Notes: generated by a model not told the origin, from the sequence alone. DNA of 64,000 nt from Chloroflexota bacterium (GCA_013112715.1 JABFGB010000031.1:1-64000); one strand, 5' to 3'; positions 28,156 to 38,300 are shown, numbered from the stretch's first letter. Made by a program: numbers and translations.

Positions 28156-29409
28156 CTATCGCAGAATCGAAGCCAAACGCCGTACCCCTTCTTTGATACG
28201 GTCTTCGGGCTGATTGGAAAAATTCAAACGCAGCGTGTTGGGCTGTTTCTCAGCGGCAAAGAACCCATTACCCGGCACATAGGCGACCTGATTTTCCAGC
28301 GCGATGGGCAGCAGATTTTCAGTATTCATGCCCTCTGGCAGTTTGACCCAAAGGAACAATCCACCATCCGGCACGGCCCATTCAGCCCGCCCCGCAAAAT
28401 GCTCATTTAAGGCCGCGTCCATGACATCACGCCGCCGATGATATAGCGCAATCAAATTGGGTAGGTTGCGTTCAATCGTCTTTTCGGTGATGAGCCGCGC
28501 CACAATCATCTGATTCAGCATGGACGTGTGCAGATCGAAGCCCTGTTTGGCAATCACCATCGCCCGGATCACCGGGGCGGGGGCAATCGCATAGCCGACG
28601 CGCAATCCCGGCATTAGGGTTTTGGAGAACGTACCGAGATGGATGACCCGCCCGCGATGATTCCACTCACTGCCCAGCATCTGACCTTCAATTTCGATTA
28701 GACCGGCGATGTCCTGACCTGTATACCGTAAAGCGCGGTAGGGGTCATCTTCAATCAGGGCCATATCCAGCCGATGTGCTGTCTCAATCAAGGCTTCGCG
28801 GCGGGGACGAGAGAGGGTCACGCCTGTCGGATTTTGAAAATTCACCACTGAATAGACAAATTTGGCTGAACCATGCTGTTCCGTGAGGTCGTCCACGCTT
28901 TCGACAATCAAGCCGTCATGATCCATTGGCATCGTCAAATACTGCGGCTGACAACCAAACCACGCCGACATCGCGCCAACGTAGGTGGGCGATTCGACCA
29001 TCACGCGGTCATGCGGTTCCAAAAAGATACGTCCAATCAAATCCAAGCCTTGCTGTGCCCCGCTGGTAATCAGGATGTTTTCGACGCCGATGTTGACCCC
29101 GCGTGCCTGCCACTGGGCAATCAGGGCTTCGCGCAAAGGGCGGTAGCCTTCGGTTGGGCCATATTGCAGCGCGGCCCGGCCTTCGGTTGCCAAAATATCA
29201 TCGGCAGCGACGGCGGCTTCTTCGACGGCAAACACTTCCGGGGCAGGGAGGCCACCGGCAAATGAAATCGTCTGGCTGCCAATCACTGAGAGTAAATCAC
29301 GGATGGCACTGCCTTTGTTTTGGCGGGTGCTTTCGGCAAAACGCAGCGACCAATCAGGGGTGTGCAAATCAAGGGCTGGAATGGTGGACACCGCAAAATT
29401 CCTCTGCAT
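28156..29409 (-). CDS. PLP-dependent aminotransferase, LysN/MocR-like class I/II
   Basis: A 417-residue fold-type I aminotransferase. The family signatures are ISFAGGLPAPEVF near the start, LQYGPTEGYRPLREAL, VVNFQNPTGVTLS and the PLP-lysine site GTFSKTLMPGLRVGYAIAP. These match 2-aminoadipate and broad-range aminotransferases of the LysN group; no GntR domain is fused, so it is not a regulator. The substrate cannot be fixed. It heads an operon with the DinB and thioesterase genes and is divergent from the glyoxalase-like gene. Confidence 0.88.
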   Translation of the reverse strand: MQRNFAVSTIPALDLHTPDWSLRFAESTRQNKGSAIRDLLSVIGSQTISFAGGLPAPEVFAVEEAAVAADDILATEGRAALQYGPTEGYRPLREALIAQWQARGVNIGVENILITSGAQQGLDLIGRIFLEPHDRVMVESPTYVGAMSAWFGCQPQYLTMPMDHDGLIVESVDDLTEQHGSAKFVYSVVNFQNPTGVTLSRPRREALIETAHRLDMALIEDDPYRALRYTGQDIAGLIEIEGQMLGSEWNHRGRVIHLGTFSKTLMPGLRVGYAIAPAPVIRAMVIAKQGFDLHTSMLNQMIVARLITEKTIERNLPNLIALYHRRRDVMDAALNEHFAGRAEWAVPDGGLFLWVKLPEGMNTENLLPIALENQVAYVPGNGFFAAEKQPNTLRLNFSNQPEDRIKEGVRRLASILR

Positions 29410-29587
29410 GAGCTATGGATCGGAAAGATAGTAGAGTAGCGCACTTGCCGCGATTGGTCAAAGACTACTGGGAAATTTGCCAGAGGTTTGCGGCAATTTT
29501 GAACTGGGCAAATCACTACTGACATAATGCTGTCACACGCCTCCTGTATCCTAAAAATGAACCGATCAACCAACAGGAGCGCAGCAC

Positions 29588-29956
29588 ATGAACCTCGGAT
29601 TTGTGGTGTTATACGTGCGGGATATGGCGAAATCCAAAACCTTCTATACCGAAGTTTTGGGCATGTCGGTCATCGAAGCGATTTCCAGCCCAACCTTTGT
29701 CTCTCTCCGGCCCAGTGGCGGCTCAATTGTGGCCCTGCAAGACAAGGCGGCGGCGAAATTCCCCCCCCGTTTTGAAGAACACCCCGGCACCATCGAACTC
29801 AGTTTTGAGGCCGATGACGTGGATGGCACATGGGTGCGTTGGAAGAAACAGGGCGTCGAAATCATCGCCGAGCCAGTGGATTTACCATTCGGGCGCTATT
29901 TCATGGCGAAAGACCCCGATGGTCACTATCTCTCCGTCTATCGCTTTAATCGGTAG
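29588..29956 (+). CDS. Glyoxalase/VOC-superfamily protein
   Basis: A 122-residue protein with the paired beta-alpha-beta-beta-beta modules of the vicinal oxygen chelate fold: LGFVVLYVRDMAKSKTFYTE, then GTIELSFEADDVDGTW and the end FMAKDPDGHYLSVYRFN. Such proteins include glyoxalase I, dioxygenases and resistance proteins; the metal ligands here are not complete enough to choose. AGGAG lies upstream of the ATG. It is a single gene with its own terminator. Confidence 0.85.
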   Translation: MNLGFVVLYVRDMAKSKTFYTEVLGMSVIEAISSPTFVSLRPSGGSIVALQDKAAAKFPPRFEEHPGTIELSFEADDVDGTWVRWKKQGVEIIAEPVDLPFGRYFMAKDPDGHYLSVYRFNR

Positions 29957-30002
29957 GGGCGATTCTCTCCAAAGGAAAACGGCTAGGCATAAGACCAAAA
30001 AT

Positions 30003-30034
30003 GGAGGGCGGTCTAATCATCGCCCTCCTTGTCT
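30003..30034 (+). terminator. Terminator after the VOC gene
   Basis: GGAGGGCG and CGCCCTCC form a perfect 8-bp stem with a 10-base loop, followed by TTGTCTATCT. Confidence 0.75.
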
Positions 30035-30037
30035 ATC

Positions 30038-30982
30038 TCATACATGGAAATCGGCCCGACCCGCCTGCTGCAAAATCCGTGCCGCCTGAAGCGATACCCA
30101 CCGATGAATCTCTTCCGCATCGCCCAATTGTTTATAGGTACGCTGGCGATAGGGATTGTGGCCGTGCCAATGGCCGTCCTCGCGGCGGAGTTGTTCCAGC
30201 CAATCGAGCGCGGCTTGTGCGCCGGGATGATTTAATGCGCCCAAATCCCCTAGCACCCGCAGCGTAAACAGAATATCCACCTGATAGAACAGCGGGAAAT
30301 TCAGATCAAACCACAGGGGATGTATTTTGCCATTTTCAGGAGCGGGGTAATTGGCCTCGACCAGTGAATGGCTATCCAGCAAAAACGCGATGCCTGCTTC
30401 AATCGCTTGGTTAACTTCGGGGGTACATTGGGTTGCGGGTAGCGCCGCCAGCCCCCATAGATTTCGCACCATCCCCCATGCACAGGGCAATCCGCCGTTA
30501 TGATTACACACCCCGCGTCGTGTCGTGACTTCCTGAATCAGAAATTGGATGATGGCTTGAAGTTCATCAATCCTGCCTGCATAAGCTACATACTGCAACA
30601 TATCGCCCCAAAAACAGGCGAGACCGGGGCGCTCCTTTTGCAGCCATGACGGAGATTTGGTTTCCGTCGCATTTAACATATGCTCCGCGCCGCGCTGAAA
30701 GCGGGGATCGCTTGGCTCAACACTGAGTTCAACCAGCAGCAGCATACTCCAATGCGAACTGATGTATTTGGGTGTATAGAAACTCTTATCAATCTTCCAA
30801 TGACCCACCTCAGTTTGACGGCCTAGAATCGTTGGGACAGGGCCTGTTTGCATAATGGCGTGTTTGGCTTGGATCACATCGGGGTGATCTTCGGGGAGAC
30901 CCATTAGCTGGGTATAGGTTTGATACCGAATGGACGGAATAGAGGATTCCAACAACCAACTCAGGAACGCCTGATTGACCAT
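30038..30982 (-). CDS. Prenyltransferase/squalene-cyclase-like helical toroid protein
   Basis: A 314-residue cytoplasmic protein of unknown function. The alternating helices and motifs such as HWSMLLLVELSV, LDWLEQLRREDGHWHG and a Trp/Gly-rich pattern resemble the alpha/alpha toroid of prenyltransferase and squalene-oxidase repeat proteins. The catalytic DxDD of cyclases is not present. It is convergent with the VOC gene and divergent from the HicB-like gene. Confidence 0.65.
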   Translation of the reverse strand: MVNQAFLSWLLESSIPSIRYQTYTQLMGLPEDHPDVIQAKHAIMQTGPVPTILGRQTEVGHWKIDKSFYTPKYISSHWSMLLLVELSVEPSDPRFQRGAEHMLNATETKSPSWLQKERPGLACFWGDMLQYVAYAGRIDELQAIIQFLIQEVTTRRGVCNHNGGLPCAWGMVRNLWGLAALPATQCTPEVNQAIEAGIAFLLDSHSLVEANYPAPENGKIHPLWFDLNFPLFYQVDILFTLRVLGDLGALNHPGAQAALDWLEQLRREDGHWHGHNPYRQRTYKQLGDAEEIHRWVSLQAARILQQAGRADFHV

Positions 30983-31121
30983 CGCTGAATCATCTCCTCG
31001 CTCATTTGTTCGATAGTGAGATTATAAATCGCTGGTTTGGTAGGGACAATGACATTCGTCCAAAATTACGGTGCAAAACAGGGTATTCACTACATGCGCG
31101 GGCAATGGTTAAGGGGTATAA

Positions 31122-31415
31122 ATGGGAGAGTGGGTCAGTGATTCTTACGAGTTCATTGAATATGGTGCCCTTGTGCCCAACAAAAACTTTGAATACTACT
31201 TATCCTTGCGTTACGAAATCGTGCTGAAGCCCGAAGAAGATGGATGGAGTGCCTCAATTCCTGAACTGTCGGGTTGTCTGGGTGCGGGGGATACCATTGC
31301 CGAAGCACTGGAGATGTTGCAGGATGCCAAGCACAGTTGGATGGAAGCCTCCCTGCTCAAGGGCTTGCCCATTCCTGAACCCAGCAATAGTTACAGCGAT
31401 TTTCATCTTGGTTGA
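31122..31415 (+). CDS. HicB-family antitoxin-like protein
   Basis: A 97-residue protein with the HicB core: YEIVLKPEEDGWSASIPELS followed by GCLGAGDTIAEALEML and a helical end ending LLKGLPIPEPS. HicB proteins normally neutralise the HicA mRNA-cleaving toxin, but no hicA gene lies beside it. The ATG at 31122 has AAGGGG 5 bases upstream; an internal GTG at 31173 would give the more usual length. The last codons and the stop lie inside a short inverted-repeat element (31391-31479), so the C-terminus has been rewritten by that insertion. Confidence 0.7.
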   Translation: MGEWVSDSYEFIEYGALVPNKNFEYYLSLRYEIVLKPEEDGWSASIPELSGCLGAGDTIAEALEMLQDAKHSWMEASLLKGLPIPEPSNSYSDFHLG

Positions 31416-31479
31416 CCCCAGCTAAATTCAGCACGGCGGCTTTAGCCCCGTGTGATAATAGGCTTGAAAATCGCTGTAA
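31391..31479 (+). repeat. Small inverted-repeat element, copy 1 (family A)
   Basis: An 89-bp element bounded by perfect 15-bp inverted repeats, TTACAGCGATTTTCA and TGAAAATCGCTGTAA. Inside lies the core TTCAGCACGGCGGCTTTAGC, continuing CCCGTG, which folds as CACGG-c-GGC-TTTA-GCC-CCGTG. It overlaps the end of the HicB-like gene and supplies its TGA stop. Confidence 0.8.
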
Positions 31480-31507
31480 AAGGGCCGACTTTCCCCAAAT
31501 CGGCCCT
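31477..31507 (-). terminator. Terminator after the SDR gene
   Basis: On the minus strand AGGGCCGA and TCGGCCCT form an 8-bp stem followed by TTTTAC, just past the stop codon at 31516. Confidence 0.75.
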
Positions 31508-31515
31508 CATTCTGA

Positions 31516-32352
31516 TTAGGCCGTTTCCAACGTCAGCGGCATAGGCTGTTTACCATCTATATCCGTGAACCCATAATCCAGCGCCAATTGTGCGATCACC
31601 AAGACCTGCCCGGTCTTCGCCATGATGTCAGGATCAGCCGCCAGATGCGCCACTGCCCGCCCTGCAAACTGCGGCGACTCCGAGTTGCTGAGATCGAAAA
31701 ACTGGGCAGCCCCCATCACACTTTCCGTCCGAACCAAGCCGGGGTAAAGGCAGACGGCGGCGACATTGTGGGGTTGTAGATTATGGGCCATGTCGCGGGC
31801 CATGCGGTCAGTGGCGGTCTTAGCGACCCCATAGGCGACGTTGTTCATAAATTTCTGTCCCGCCCAATACGAGATATTGACGATGAGGCCGCTTTTCTGC
31901 TCGGTCATGACCCGTGCTGCGTGTTGACTGGCGGTGTAATGGGCACGTACTCCGGATGCGAACATTTTGTCCCACATCTCGATAGGTTGTGTCCAAAATG
32001 GGCTAAACCATAATTCCCCACCGTTGGACTGCCCAAAAATCTCATAGCCACCCCATACATTATTGACCAGCACATCTATCCGGCCTTGTTCGCGCATCAC
32101 TTGTTCAAATAAGGCCGCGACCTGCTTATCATCGGTATGGTCACACTGCACCGCGATGCACGTCCCGGCAAGTTCATTGGCTTCCTTTGCCGCTTGATGA
32201 AGATTACCCGGCAGCCAATGTGTGCCCTCGACGACGGTGCGGCCCGTGATATAAACCGTCGCGCCTGCTTCACACAAGCCCCATGCGATTCCCTTGCCAA
32301 CGCCCCGACTTGCCCCGGTGACAATCGCTACCTTGCCTTTTAAATCTGGCAT
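31516..32352 (-). CDS. Short-chain dehydrogenase/reductase, DHRS1-like
   Basis: A 278-residue classical SDR. The NAD(P) site is VAIVTGASRGVGKGIAWGL, the structural motif is VLVNNVWGG (NNAG variant) and the catalytic residues are Ser in NISYWAG and YGVAK. The insert after NNVWGGYE and the overall length fit DHRS1-like reductases. AAGGAG lies 7 bases before the ATG at 32352; a longer frame upstream lacks SDR homology. The substrate is unknown. Confidence 0.9.
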   Translation of the reverse strand: MPDLKGKVAIVTGASRGVGKGIAWGLCEAGATVYITGRTVVEGTHWLPGNLHQAAKEANELAGTCIAVQCDHTDDKQVAALFEQVMREQGRIDVLVNNVWGGYEIFGQSNGGELWFSPFWTQPIEMWDKMFASGVRAHYTASQHAARVMTEQKSGLIVNISYWAGQKFMNNVAYGVAKTATDRMARDMAHNLQPHNVAAVCLYPGLVRTESVMGAAQFFDLSNSESPQFAGRAVAHLAADPDIMAKTGQVLVIAQLALDYGFTDIDGKQPMPLTLETA

Positions 32353-32625
32353 CGCTACTCTCCTTATATTGTTATGTGTCCGCCAGTGATGACCCCAGCA
32401 TACGTGAAAGTTCCATCCCAAAAATCCCCATTTATTGGCATGTTTAAACGGCTTGCGGTAGAATATTCTTATCGTCAAATAAGGGATTTCGCGCCGCCAC
32501 CTCCCCTACAGCTTTTTCGCAATATAATCCCCAACCATACATTTTCTCAGAATTTCTTACGAACCTTTGTCCGTCGCGCCCGTTATTTTGGGTGGATACG
32601 CTGATGATTACCAAGGAGTCAAAGC

Positions 32626-33537
32626 ATGTTTCGTAGGACACTAGTGGGATTGAGTTTATGTGTCACCGTCTTAGGTGGGGCAGTGTGGTCGAGCCGCACC
32701 CATGCCCAATCGCCCGAGGAACGCCAAGCCGGGGAGACGCGGGTAGATGAATTTGGCATTGAACAGGTATGGGTTCCGGCGGGCTGTTTTATACGTGGCA
32801 CAACCGAAGAAGCCGCCGAAGCGATAGATCGTCCATTCTGGGCCGCCCGTGAATTTCGCAGTGAACGCCCCGCGCATGAGGTCTGCCTGAGTCAAGGCTA
32901 TTGGATTGATAAAACCGAAGTCACCAACGCTGCCTTTGATGCCTTTGTTGAGGCAGGCGGTTATGAAAATGAGGCCTTGTGGTCAGCCGAAGGATGGGCA
33001 TGGCGTACCCACCCCTTAACTGAAACCTCTCTGCCCCTAGCCTGTGATGGTGAACAGACCCCCGAACAGCCGCGCACCTGCGTTACATGGTATGAAGCCG
33101 AAGCCTATGCCACATGGCGGGGGGGACGCCTACCCACTGAGGCCGAATGGGAATATGCCGCACGCGGGCCGGAATCGCTGACCTATCCTTGGGGCAACGA
33201 ATTTGATGAATCGCTGCTGAATATGGTTGGGGCAACCCATTCAGAGGCAGTCGGCAGCTATCCCGATGGGGCGAGTTGGGTTGGGGCGCTCGATATGGCG
33301 GGTAACGCCATGGAGTGGGTGCAGGACTGGCTGGATTTTAAGTATTATGACCTAATGGAGCGCGATGATCCGCAAGGCCCGGAAAATGGCGACATCAAGA
33401 TTGAAAAAGGTGGCTGGTGGGGCGCTGATCCCTTTACCGCCCGCAGCGCCTATCGCCATTTTGAAGACCCGCCCCACTATGAAGACCATCATATCGGCTT
33501 CCGCATGGTGTCATTCGATTCCACCGAACAGCCATAG
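32626..33537 (+). CDS. Secreted formylglycine-generating-enzyme-like (FGE-sulfatase) domain protein
   Basis: A 303-residue protein with a signal peptide (residues 1 to about 28, ending THAQS). The body is an FGE/SUMF1-type domain: VWVPAGCFIRGTTE, YWIDKTEVTNAAFDAFVEAG, CVTWYEAEAYATWRGGRLPT, EAEWEYAARG, GNAMEWVQDW and HIGFRMV. In true FGE enzymes two C-terminal Cys residues oxidise a sulfatase Cys to formylglycine; they are not evident here and no sulfatase is nearby, so it is more likely a ligand-binding or C-type-lectin-fold relative. Confidence 0.85.
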   Translation: MFRRTLVGLSLCVTVLGGAVWSSRTHAQSPEERQAGETRVDEFGIEQVWVPAGCFIRGTTEEAAEAIDRPFWAAREFRSERPAHEVCLSQGYWIDKTEVTNAAFDAFVEAGGYENEALWSAEGWAWRTHPLTETSLPLACDGEQTPEQPRTCVTWYEAEAYATWRGGRLPTEAEWEYAARGPESLTYPWGNEFDESLLNMVGATHSEAVGSYPDGASWVGALDMAGNAMEWVQDWLDFKYYDLMERDDPQGPENGDIKIEKGGWWGADPFTARSAYRHFEDPPHYEDHHIGFRMVSFDSTEQP

Positions 33538-33554
33538 GGGACATGGCTCGCCAG

Positions 33555-33582
33555 AGGGGTGGAGGATTATGCCTCCGCCCCT
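33555..33582 (+). terminator. Hairpin between convergent FGE-like and HxlR genes
   Basis: AGGGGTGGAGG and CCTCCGCCCCT form an 11-bp stem with one wobble and a 6-base loop, followed by TCTTC. It overlaps the last codons of the convergent HxlR gene. Confidence 0.5.
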
Positions 33583-33950
33583 TCTTCAATCTCGGTGCTC
33601 TCATGCTGATTCTGCTCCCGCCGTGCCAAGACCTCTTGAATATATTGGTCGCCCCAATCACGCATGAGCATAATAATCGGCTTGAGGCTTGCCCCAAATG
33701 CGGTCAATGAATATTCCACTTTGGGTGGCACTTCGGCATACACCTTCCGATGAATCACCCCGTCGCGCTCCAATTCACGTAATTGATTGGTCAACATGCG
33801 ATGGGTAATGCTGGGCATCAGGCGCTTTAACTCCCCAAAACGGCGCGTCTGCCCCAATAAATAAAACAGAATCGTGCCTTTCCACTTGCCGCCAATCACA
33901 TCCATCGTCGCTTCAACACTACAGCTAAAAACCCCATAGGTGGATGTCAT
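33567..33950 (-). CDS. HxlR-family transcriptional regulator
   Basis: A 127-residue winged-helix regulator. The N-terminal Cys (FSCSVEATMDVIGGKWKGTI) and the motif RFGELKRLMPSITHRMLTNQ, then LRELERDGVI, are diagnostic. HxlR proteins sense quinones, aldehydes or thiol stress. The ATG at 33950 has GGAGG 7 bases upstream. It is divergent from an NADPH:quinone reductase-like gene, and a palindrome between them is its likely operator. Confidence 0.9.
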   Translation of the reverse strand: MTSTYGVFSCSVEATMDVIGGKWKGTILFYLLGQTRRFGELKRLMPSITHRMLTNQLRELERDGVIHRKVYAEVPPKVEYSLTAFGASLKPIIMLMRDWGDQYIQEVLARREQNQHESTEIEEGAEA

Positions 33951-33967
33951 ACCCCCGCCTCCATCCA

Positions 33968-33989
33968 ATAGTATCATTTTCGATACTAT
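33968..33989. promoter_or_regulatory. Probable HxlR operator
   Basis: ATAGTATC and GATACTAT form a perfect 8-bp inverted repeat with a 6-base centre (ATTTTC), 18 bases upstream of the HxlR start and 87 bases upstream of the divergent oxidoreductase start. Confidence 0.75.
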
Positions 33990-34075
33990 ATACAAAAAAT
34001 GTGCATACTTTTAATGATAGCGCATATTGCCTACAATGGAAGTCAGATTATCGAATTTTTGGGGAGGCCGTCTCA

Positions 34076-35011
34076 ATGAAAGCAGTTCAATATCATCAAT
34101 TTGGCGACCCGGATGTGTTGGTTTATGAGGACGCACCGAAGCCTGCTCCAGCTGAAGGGGAGGCGCTCGTTCGGGTTCATGCCGCTGGCGTCAATCCCGC
34201 CGATTGGAAACGCCGTCGAGGTCGCACCCCGCCTGAACATGCCATTTTCCCCATGATCCCGGGTTGGGATATGTCGGGGGTGATCGAAGAAATCAACGCA
34301 CCACAATCCGAATTTAAAGTGGGTGACGCGGTCTATGGCATGATTCGTTTTCCCACGCTGGGACTGACCTATGCTGAATTTGTCGCCGCACCGTTGGAAG
34401 ACTTGGTATTAAAACCGCAGAACTTGACCCATATTGAGGCGGCAGCCGTTCCATTGGCGGCACTCACCGTCTGGCAGGCGTTGTTTGACGTAGCGGGGTT
34501 ACAGACAGGCCAGCGGGTGTTGATTCAAGCAGCGGCGGGTGGGGTGGGCCATCTGGCGGTACAGATCGCCAAACAGCACGGCGCATACGTCATTGGAACG
34601 GCCTCAGCGCATAACACCGATTTTGTGCGTCAATTAGGGGCGGATGAGGTGATTGATTACACGGCAACGCCGCTGCATGAAGCCGTTCAAGGGGTGGATG
34701 TAATTCTGGACTCACTAGGTGGTGCAACCTTAGCCGATTCGCTGCGACTATTGAACCCCGGTGGCATCGCTGTCTCAATTGTGGATTGGAATCCCCCCGT
34801 CGAATTAGCCCAACAGATAGGGGTGCGCGTCCAATCACATTTGGTGAAATTGCATCAAGCCCAGTTGATCGAAATCACCCGGCTGATTGAAGCAGGCAAG
34901 CTGACCCCGCACGTGAGTACAGTACTGCCCTTAGCCCAAGCACGCCAGTCGCACGAGATGATTGAAGGCAAACACACACGCGGCAAGATCATCCTAGACG
35001 CCCTCGCCTAA
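34076..35011 (+). CDS. NADPH:quinone oxidoreductase-like MDR-family protein
   Basis: A 311-residue zinc-independent medium-chain dehydrogenase/reductase. Landmarks are MKAVQYHQFGDPDVLVYEDA, HAAGVNPADWKRRRG, PGWDMSGVIEEI and the nucleotide site VLIQAAAGGVGHLAVQIAK. The structural and catalytic Zn Cys residues are absent. Such enzymes reduce quinones or enones. GGGGAGG lies upstream of the ATG at 34076. Its position opposite an HxlR gene suggests induction by quinone or electrophile stress. Confidence 0.88.
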   Translation: MKAVQYHQFGDPDVLVYEDAPKPAPAEGEALVRVHAAGVNPADWKRRRGRTPPEHAIFPMIPGWDMSGVIEEINAPQSEFKVGDAVYGMIRFPTLGLTYAEFVAAPLEDLVLKPQNLTHIEAAAVPLAALTVWQALFDVAGLQTGQRVLIQAAAGGVGHLAVQIAKQHGAYVIGTASAHNTDFVRQLGADEVIDYTATPLHEAVQGVDVILDSLGGATLADSLRLLNPGGIAVSIVDWNPPVELAQQIGVRVQSHLVKLHQAQLIEITRLIEAGKLTPHVSTVLPLAQARQSHEMIEGKHTRGKIILDALA

Positions 35012-35037
35012 TCGTTCCAATATTAAACCTAAAAACG

Positions 35038-35077
35038 TACAAGGTCAGCACTCTGTTGGCCTTGTATTTATGAATTT
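35038..35077 (+). terminator. Terminator after the oxidoreductase gene
   Basis: TACAAGG and CCTTGTA pair, with further pairing inside the loop (TCA and TTG), followed by TTTATGAATTTT. Confidence 0.6.
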
Positions 35078-35119
35078 TGTAGAAATTTCTGAAACAGAAA
35101 AACCAAGACGTGACTTTTT

Positions 35120-35147
35120 TTGCAGAATTACGGTTTTCCACTATGAT
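35120..35147 (+). promoter_or_regulatory. Promoter candidate for the 1284-residue surface protein
   Basis: TTGCAG (35120-35125) and TATGAT (35142-35147) are separated by 16 bases, a good sigma-70-type match, about 183 bases before the start codon. Confidence 0.45.
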
Positions 35148-35330
35148 GGATATGGGGGGCTGAACCAACCCCAAAAAATATTCACCTCACCCGACACTCT
35201 TTGACACGGAAATGCGACAAAAAAGAAGACCTAATGGTGCAATCGTTGTCGTAGCAAAGGAGTATGTGTTATTGAGGACGGGCGGAAGTGACCCATTTAC
35301 GTATATTTTTAGCCGAAGGAGTCTAGTTCA

Positions 35331-38300
35331 ATGGAGCAATGGAAGAAGTTAAGCCAACAACAGCAGATTGCCATTATCGCAGTGGCATTGGTGCTGATCG
35401 TGGTTGGCGCGCTGCTGATCTTTAGCGGCGGCGACGACGACCTCGCTGGTACTGCTGGCGGCAGTGACCGTGATAGCGATGGAATTGTAGACGATCGGGA
35501 CGCTTGCCCTGATGAAGCAGGTGCGGAATCGGCGCAAGGCTGCCCTGATGCGGATGGTGACGGGGTAAAGGACGCGGACGATGCGTGTCCAGCCGTTGCC
35601 AATTATGAACCCGATGGCATTGGTGATCCCTGCAATCCCGATGACAATGCCCAGCCAACGGATAGTGATGGTGATGGCATTACAGACGATCAAGATGCCT
35701 GCCCCAACTATGCCAATGATGCGGTTGGCGATCCGTGTAACCCCGACGATAACGCCCAACCAACCGAAGCCGTGCCGACTGAAGAAGGCGGCGGTCAGGG
35801 TGGTCAAGAAACCGAAGCTGCCCCCACTGAGGCCGTACCCACCGAAGAAGGTGGCGGTCAGGGCAATCCGAATGACGGACGCCCGGATCGTTCCAGTCTC
35901 GAAGTAACCGGTCAATGCGTGGACGGCATTGCACGTTTCCGCATCTATAATACGGGTGAGCCGGGCAATGGCGATATGGTATCCCCGACGGCCTATCGTT
36001 TAATTGATGTGGCGACGGGTGCTGTCCTCCAAAGCGGCCCTGTTCAACTGCTGGGCAACGGTGAGATGATTATCGAATGGTCAGGCGGCGGTGAAGTCCG
36101 CTTGGAGGCCGATCAACAGGTTGGACACCCCGGCAACAGTCGGCCCAACGCTGTTCTAAACTGCGGTTCACCGACCGAAGCCCCGACTGAGGCTCCCACT
36201 GAAGTGCCAACCGAACAACCCACCGAAGCTCCAACTGAGGAACCCACTGAAGTTCCGACTGAAGAGCCAACGGAAGAACCTACCGAGGTTCCAACCGAAG
36301 AGCCGACTGAGGAACCTACTGAAGAGCCAACTGAGGTTCCCACCGAAGAGCCTACTGAAGTTCCAACCGAAGAACCCACTGAGGTTCCCACCGAAGAGCC
36401 GACTGAAGAACCAACCGAGCCACCCACCGAAGTGAACCTGTTCCTGAGCGGTCACTGCAAGTATGGTGAAGAGGGCTATGAAAACTTCTTTGGCTCCTAT
36501 TTCATCATCATCAATAACAGCCAAGTGGACGTTGATGTTGATTATTTGGTGACCAATTCTAGCAACACGATGATTGCTTCTGGTCGTGCCTACATTTTGG
36601 CGCTGGGTGCCCCCAATTTTGGCAACACCTTTGAAATCTTCCTCGCCAATATCTATGGCCCGTTGACCCTGACAGTGGATGGTGGACGTTACAGCTATTC
36701 TGAAAACTGCCAACCACCCGAACAACCTACTGAAGAACCAACGGAAGAGCCGACTGAAGTTCCAACCGAAGAACCTACCGAACAACCGACTGAACCCCCG
36801 TTGGGCTGTCAACGTAACAACCCAGAGCGTCTCGACTGCTCCAGCTTAGAAGTGACGGGTGTCTGCGAAGCCAATGAAGCCGTCTTCACCATTACCAACA
36901 CGGGTGAACCGGGTGATGGCGATATGCGTGCCCCAACCCAATGGCGCTTGATTGATGTAGCAACCAATACCATTATCTGGACGGGTGAAGTCAACCTCCC
37001 CGGTGGTGGCACAATGGAAATTCGCTGGCCCGGTGGTGGTGAGGTTCGCTTGGAAGCCGATCAACAGATTGGTCATCCCGGCAGCAGCAATCCTAACGCG
37101 GTATTAAGCTGCGGTGAACCTACTGAAATCCCGACAGAAGAACCCACTGAAGTTCCAACCGAGGTTCCCACTGAGGTTCCAACCGAAGAACCTACAGAAG
37201 AGCCAACTGAAGAACCCGCAGAGCCAGTCCTCACAGCAGACGGCTATTGCAAGGAAGAAGAAAACTTCACTGGCGCCTACTTCATCATCACCAATCTCGG
37301 TGGCCCAATGACAACCGTGTCAACGTATGTCGTCACCGATGGCGATGGCAATGTGCTACAAACTGGCCCCGTGTTCTTAGGTGAGGCGGGTTCGCCCAAT
37401 TTCGGCAACACGCTGGAAATCCATATCCCGAATTTCTATGGTGAAATCACCCTAGAGATTCCCGACGCCGAGATAGAAATTACCTATACCTGCGTTGAGC
37501 CGACGGAAGAACCCACCGAAGAGCCAACGGAAGAACCCACTGAACAACCGACCGAACAACCGACCGAAGAACCCAATCCGCCTCAAATTGAAGCCGTTGG
37601 GTTGTGCAAGGAAGATGGCTCTGGTGTCTACTTCCAAATCACCAACAATGGTGGTGATATGACTGAGCCTTTGGCATATACGGTCTTTAGTGACTTCCTC
37701 GGCTCCAATGTAGACCAAAGTCAGTTCCAACTGGGTGCGGGTGGTTCACTACCGCTCTACTATCCCTATGTACCCGGTACCCTGACCCTCACCATCGGCG
37801 ATAACGAAATTGTCGTGACTTCGACCTGTATCGAACCGACGGAAGAACCCACCGAAGTTCCGACTGAGGTTCCGACGGAAGTGCCCACCGAGGTTCCAAC
37901 CGAAGTGCCGACTGAAGTCCCAACTGAACAACCCACTGAAGTGCCGACTGAAGTTCCAACCGAAACGCCAGCACCGACTGAGCCTCCAACTGAGGTTCCA
38001 ACCGAAGTGCCGACTGAGGAACCCAAGCCTGAGTGCGGTTATACCGTCGAAGATGCCAACGGCTTCCCGATTGTGGTGATGACCAATCCTGAAATGTGCT
38101 CCAACGAAGAACTGCCCAAGAACTGGACGCCATTGGAAAATACTCCTGCGGTCTGCCCTGATTGGCTGGTCTATCACACCAATCAAACCGGCGACTGGGA
38201 AGTCTTCCGTCTCGGTGAACTGCCCGACAGCCCCGGTGCTGATCCGAACCTGTCGAAGGGTGTCGGCCCACGTGTTTATGACATGGCCCCGACCCGTTCA

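Larger units (their letters stand above)
35012..35330. other. Intergenic stretch of 319 bases upstream of the second propeller protein
   Basis: It holds a hairpin for the preceding gene (35038-35065) and a promoter-like pair (35120-35147). The remaining roughly 180 bases would be a long 5' untranslated leader. No known riboswitch fold was recognised in it. Confidence 0.45.

Noticed and set aside
35645..35760. DxDxDG stretches as EF-hands in the propeller proteins
   Set aside because: The spacing and the DDACP ends fit thrombospondin type 3 repeats better than EF-hands.
36113..36427. Minus-strand frame encoding GSSVGTSVGS repeats
   Set aside because: Antisense of the PTE linker of the 1284-residue protein; low-complexity artefact.
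36170..36430. Short tandem DNA repeats that look array-like
   Set aside because: They encode PTE/PTEV linkers in frame and have no constant repeat-spacer structure, so this is not a CRISPR array.
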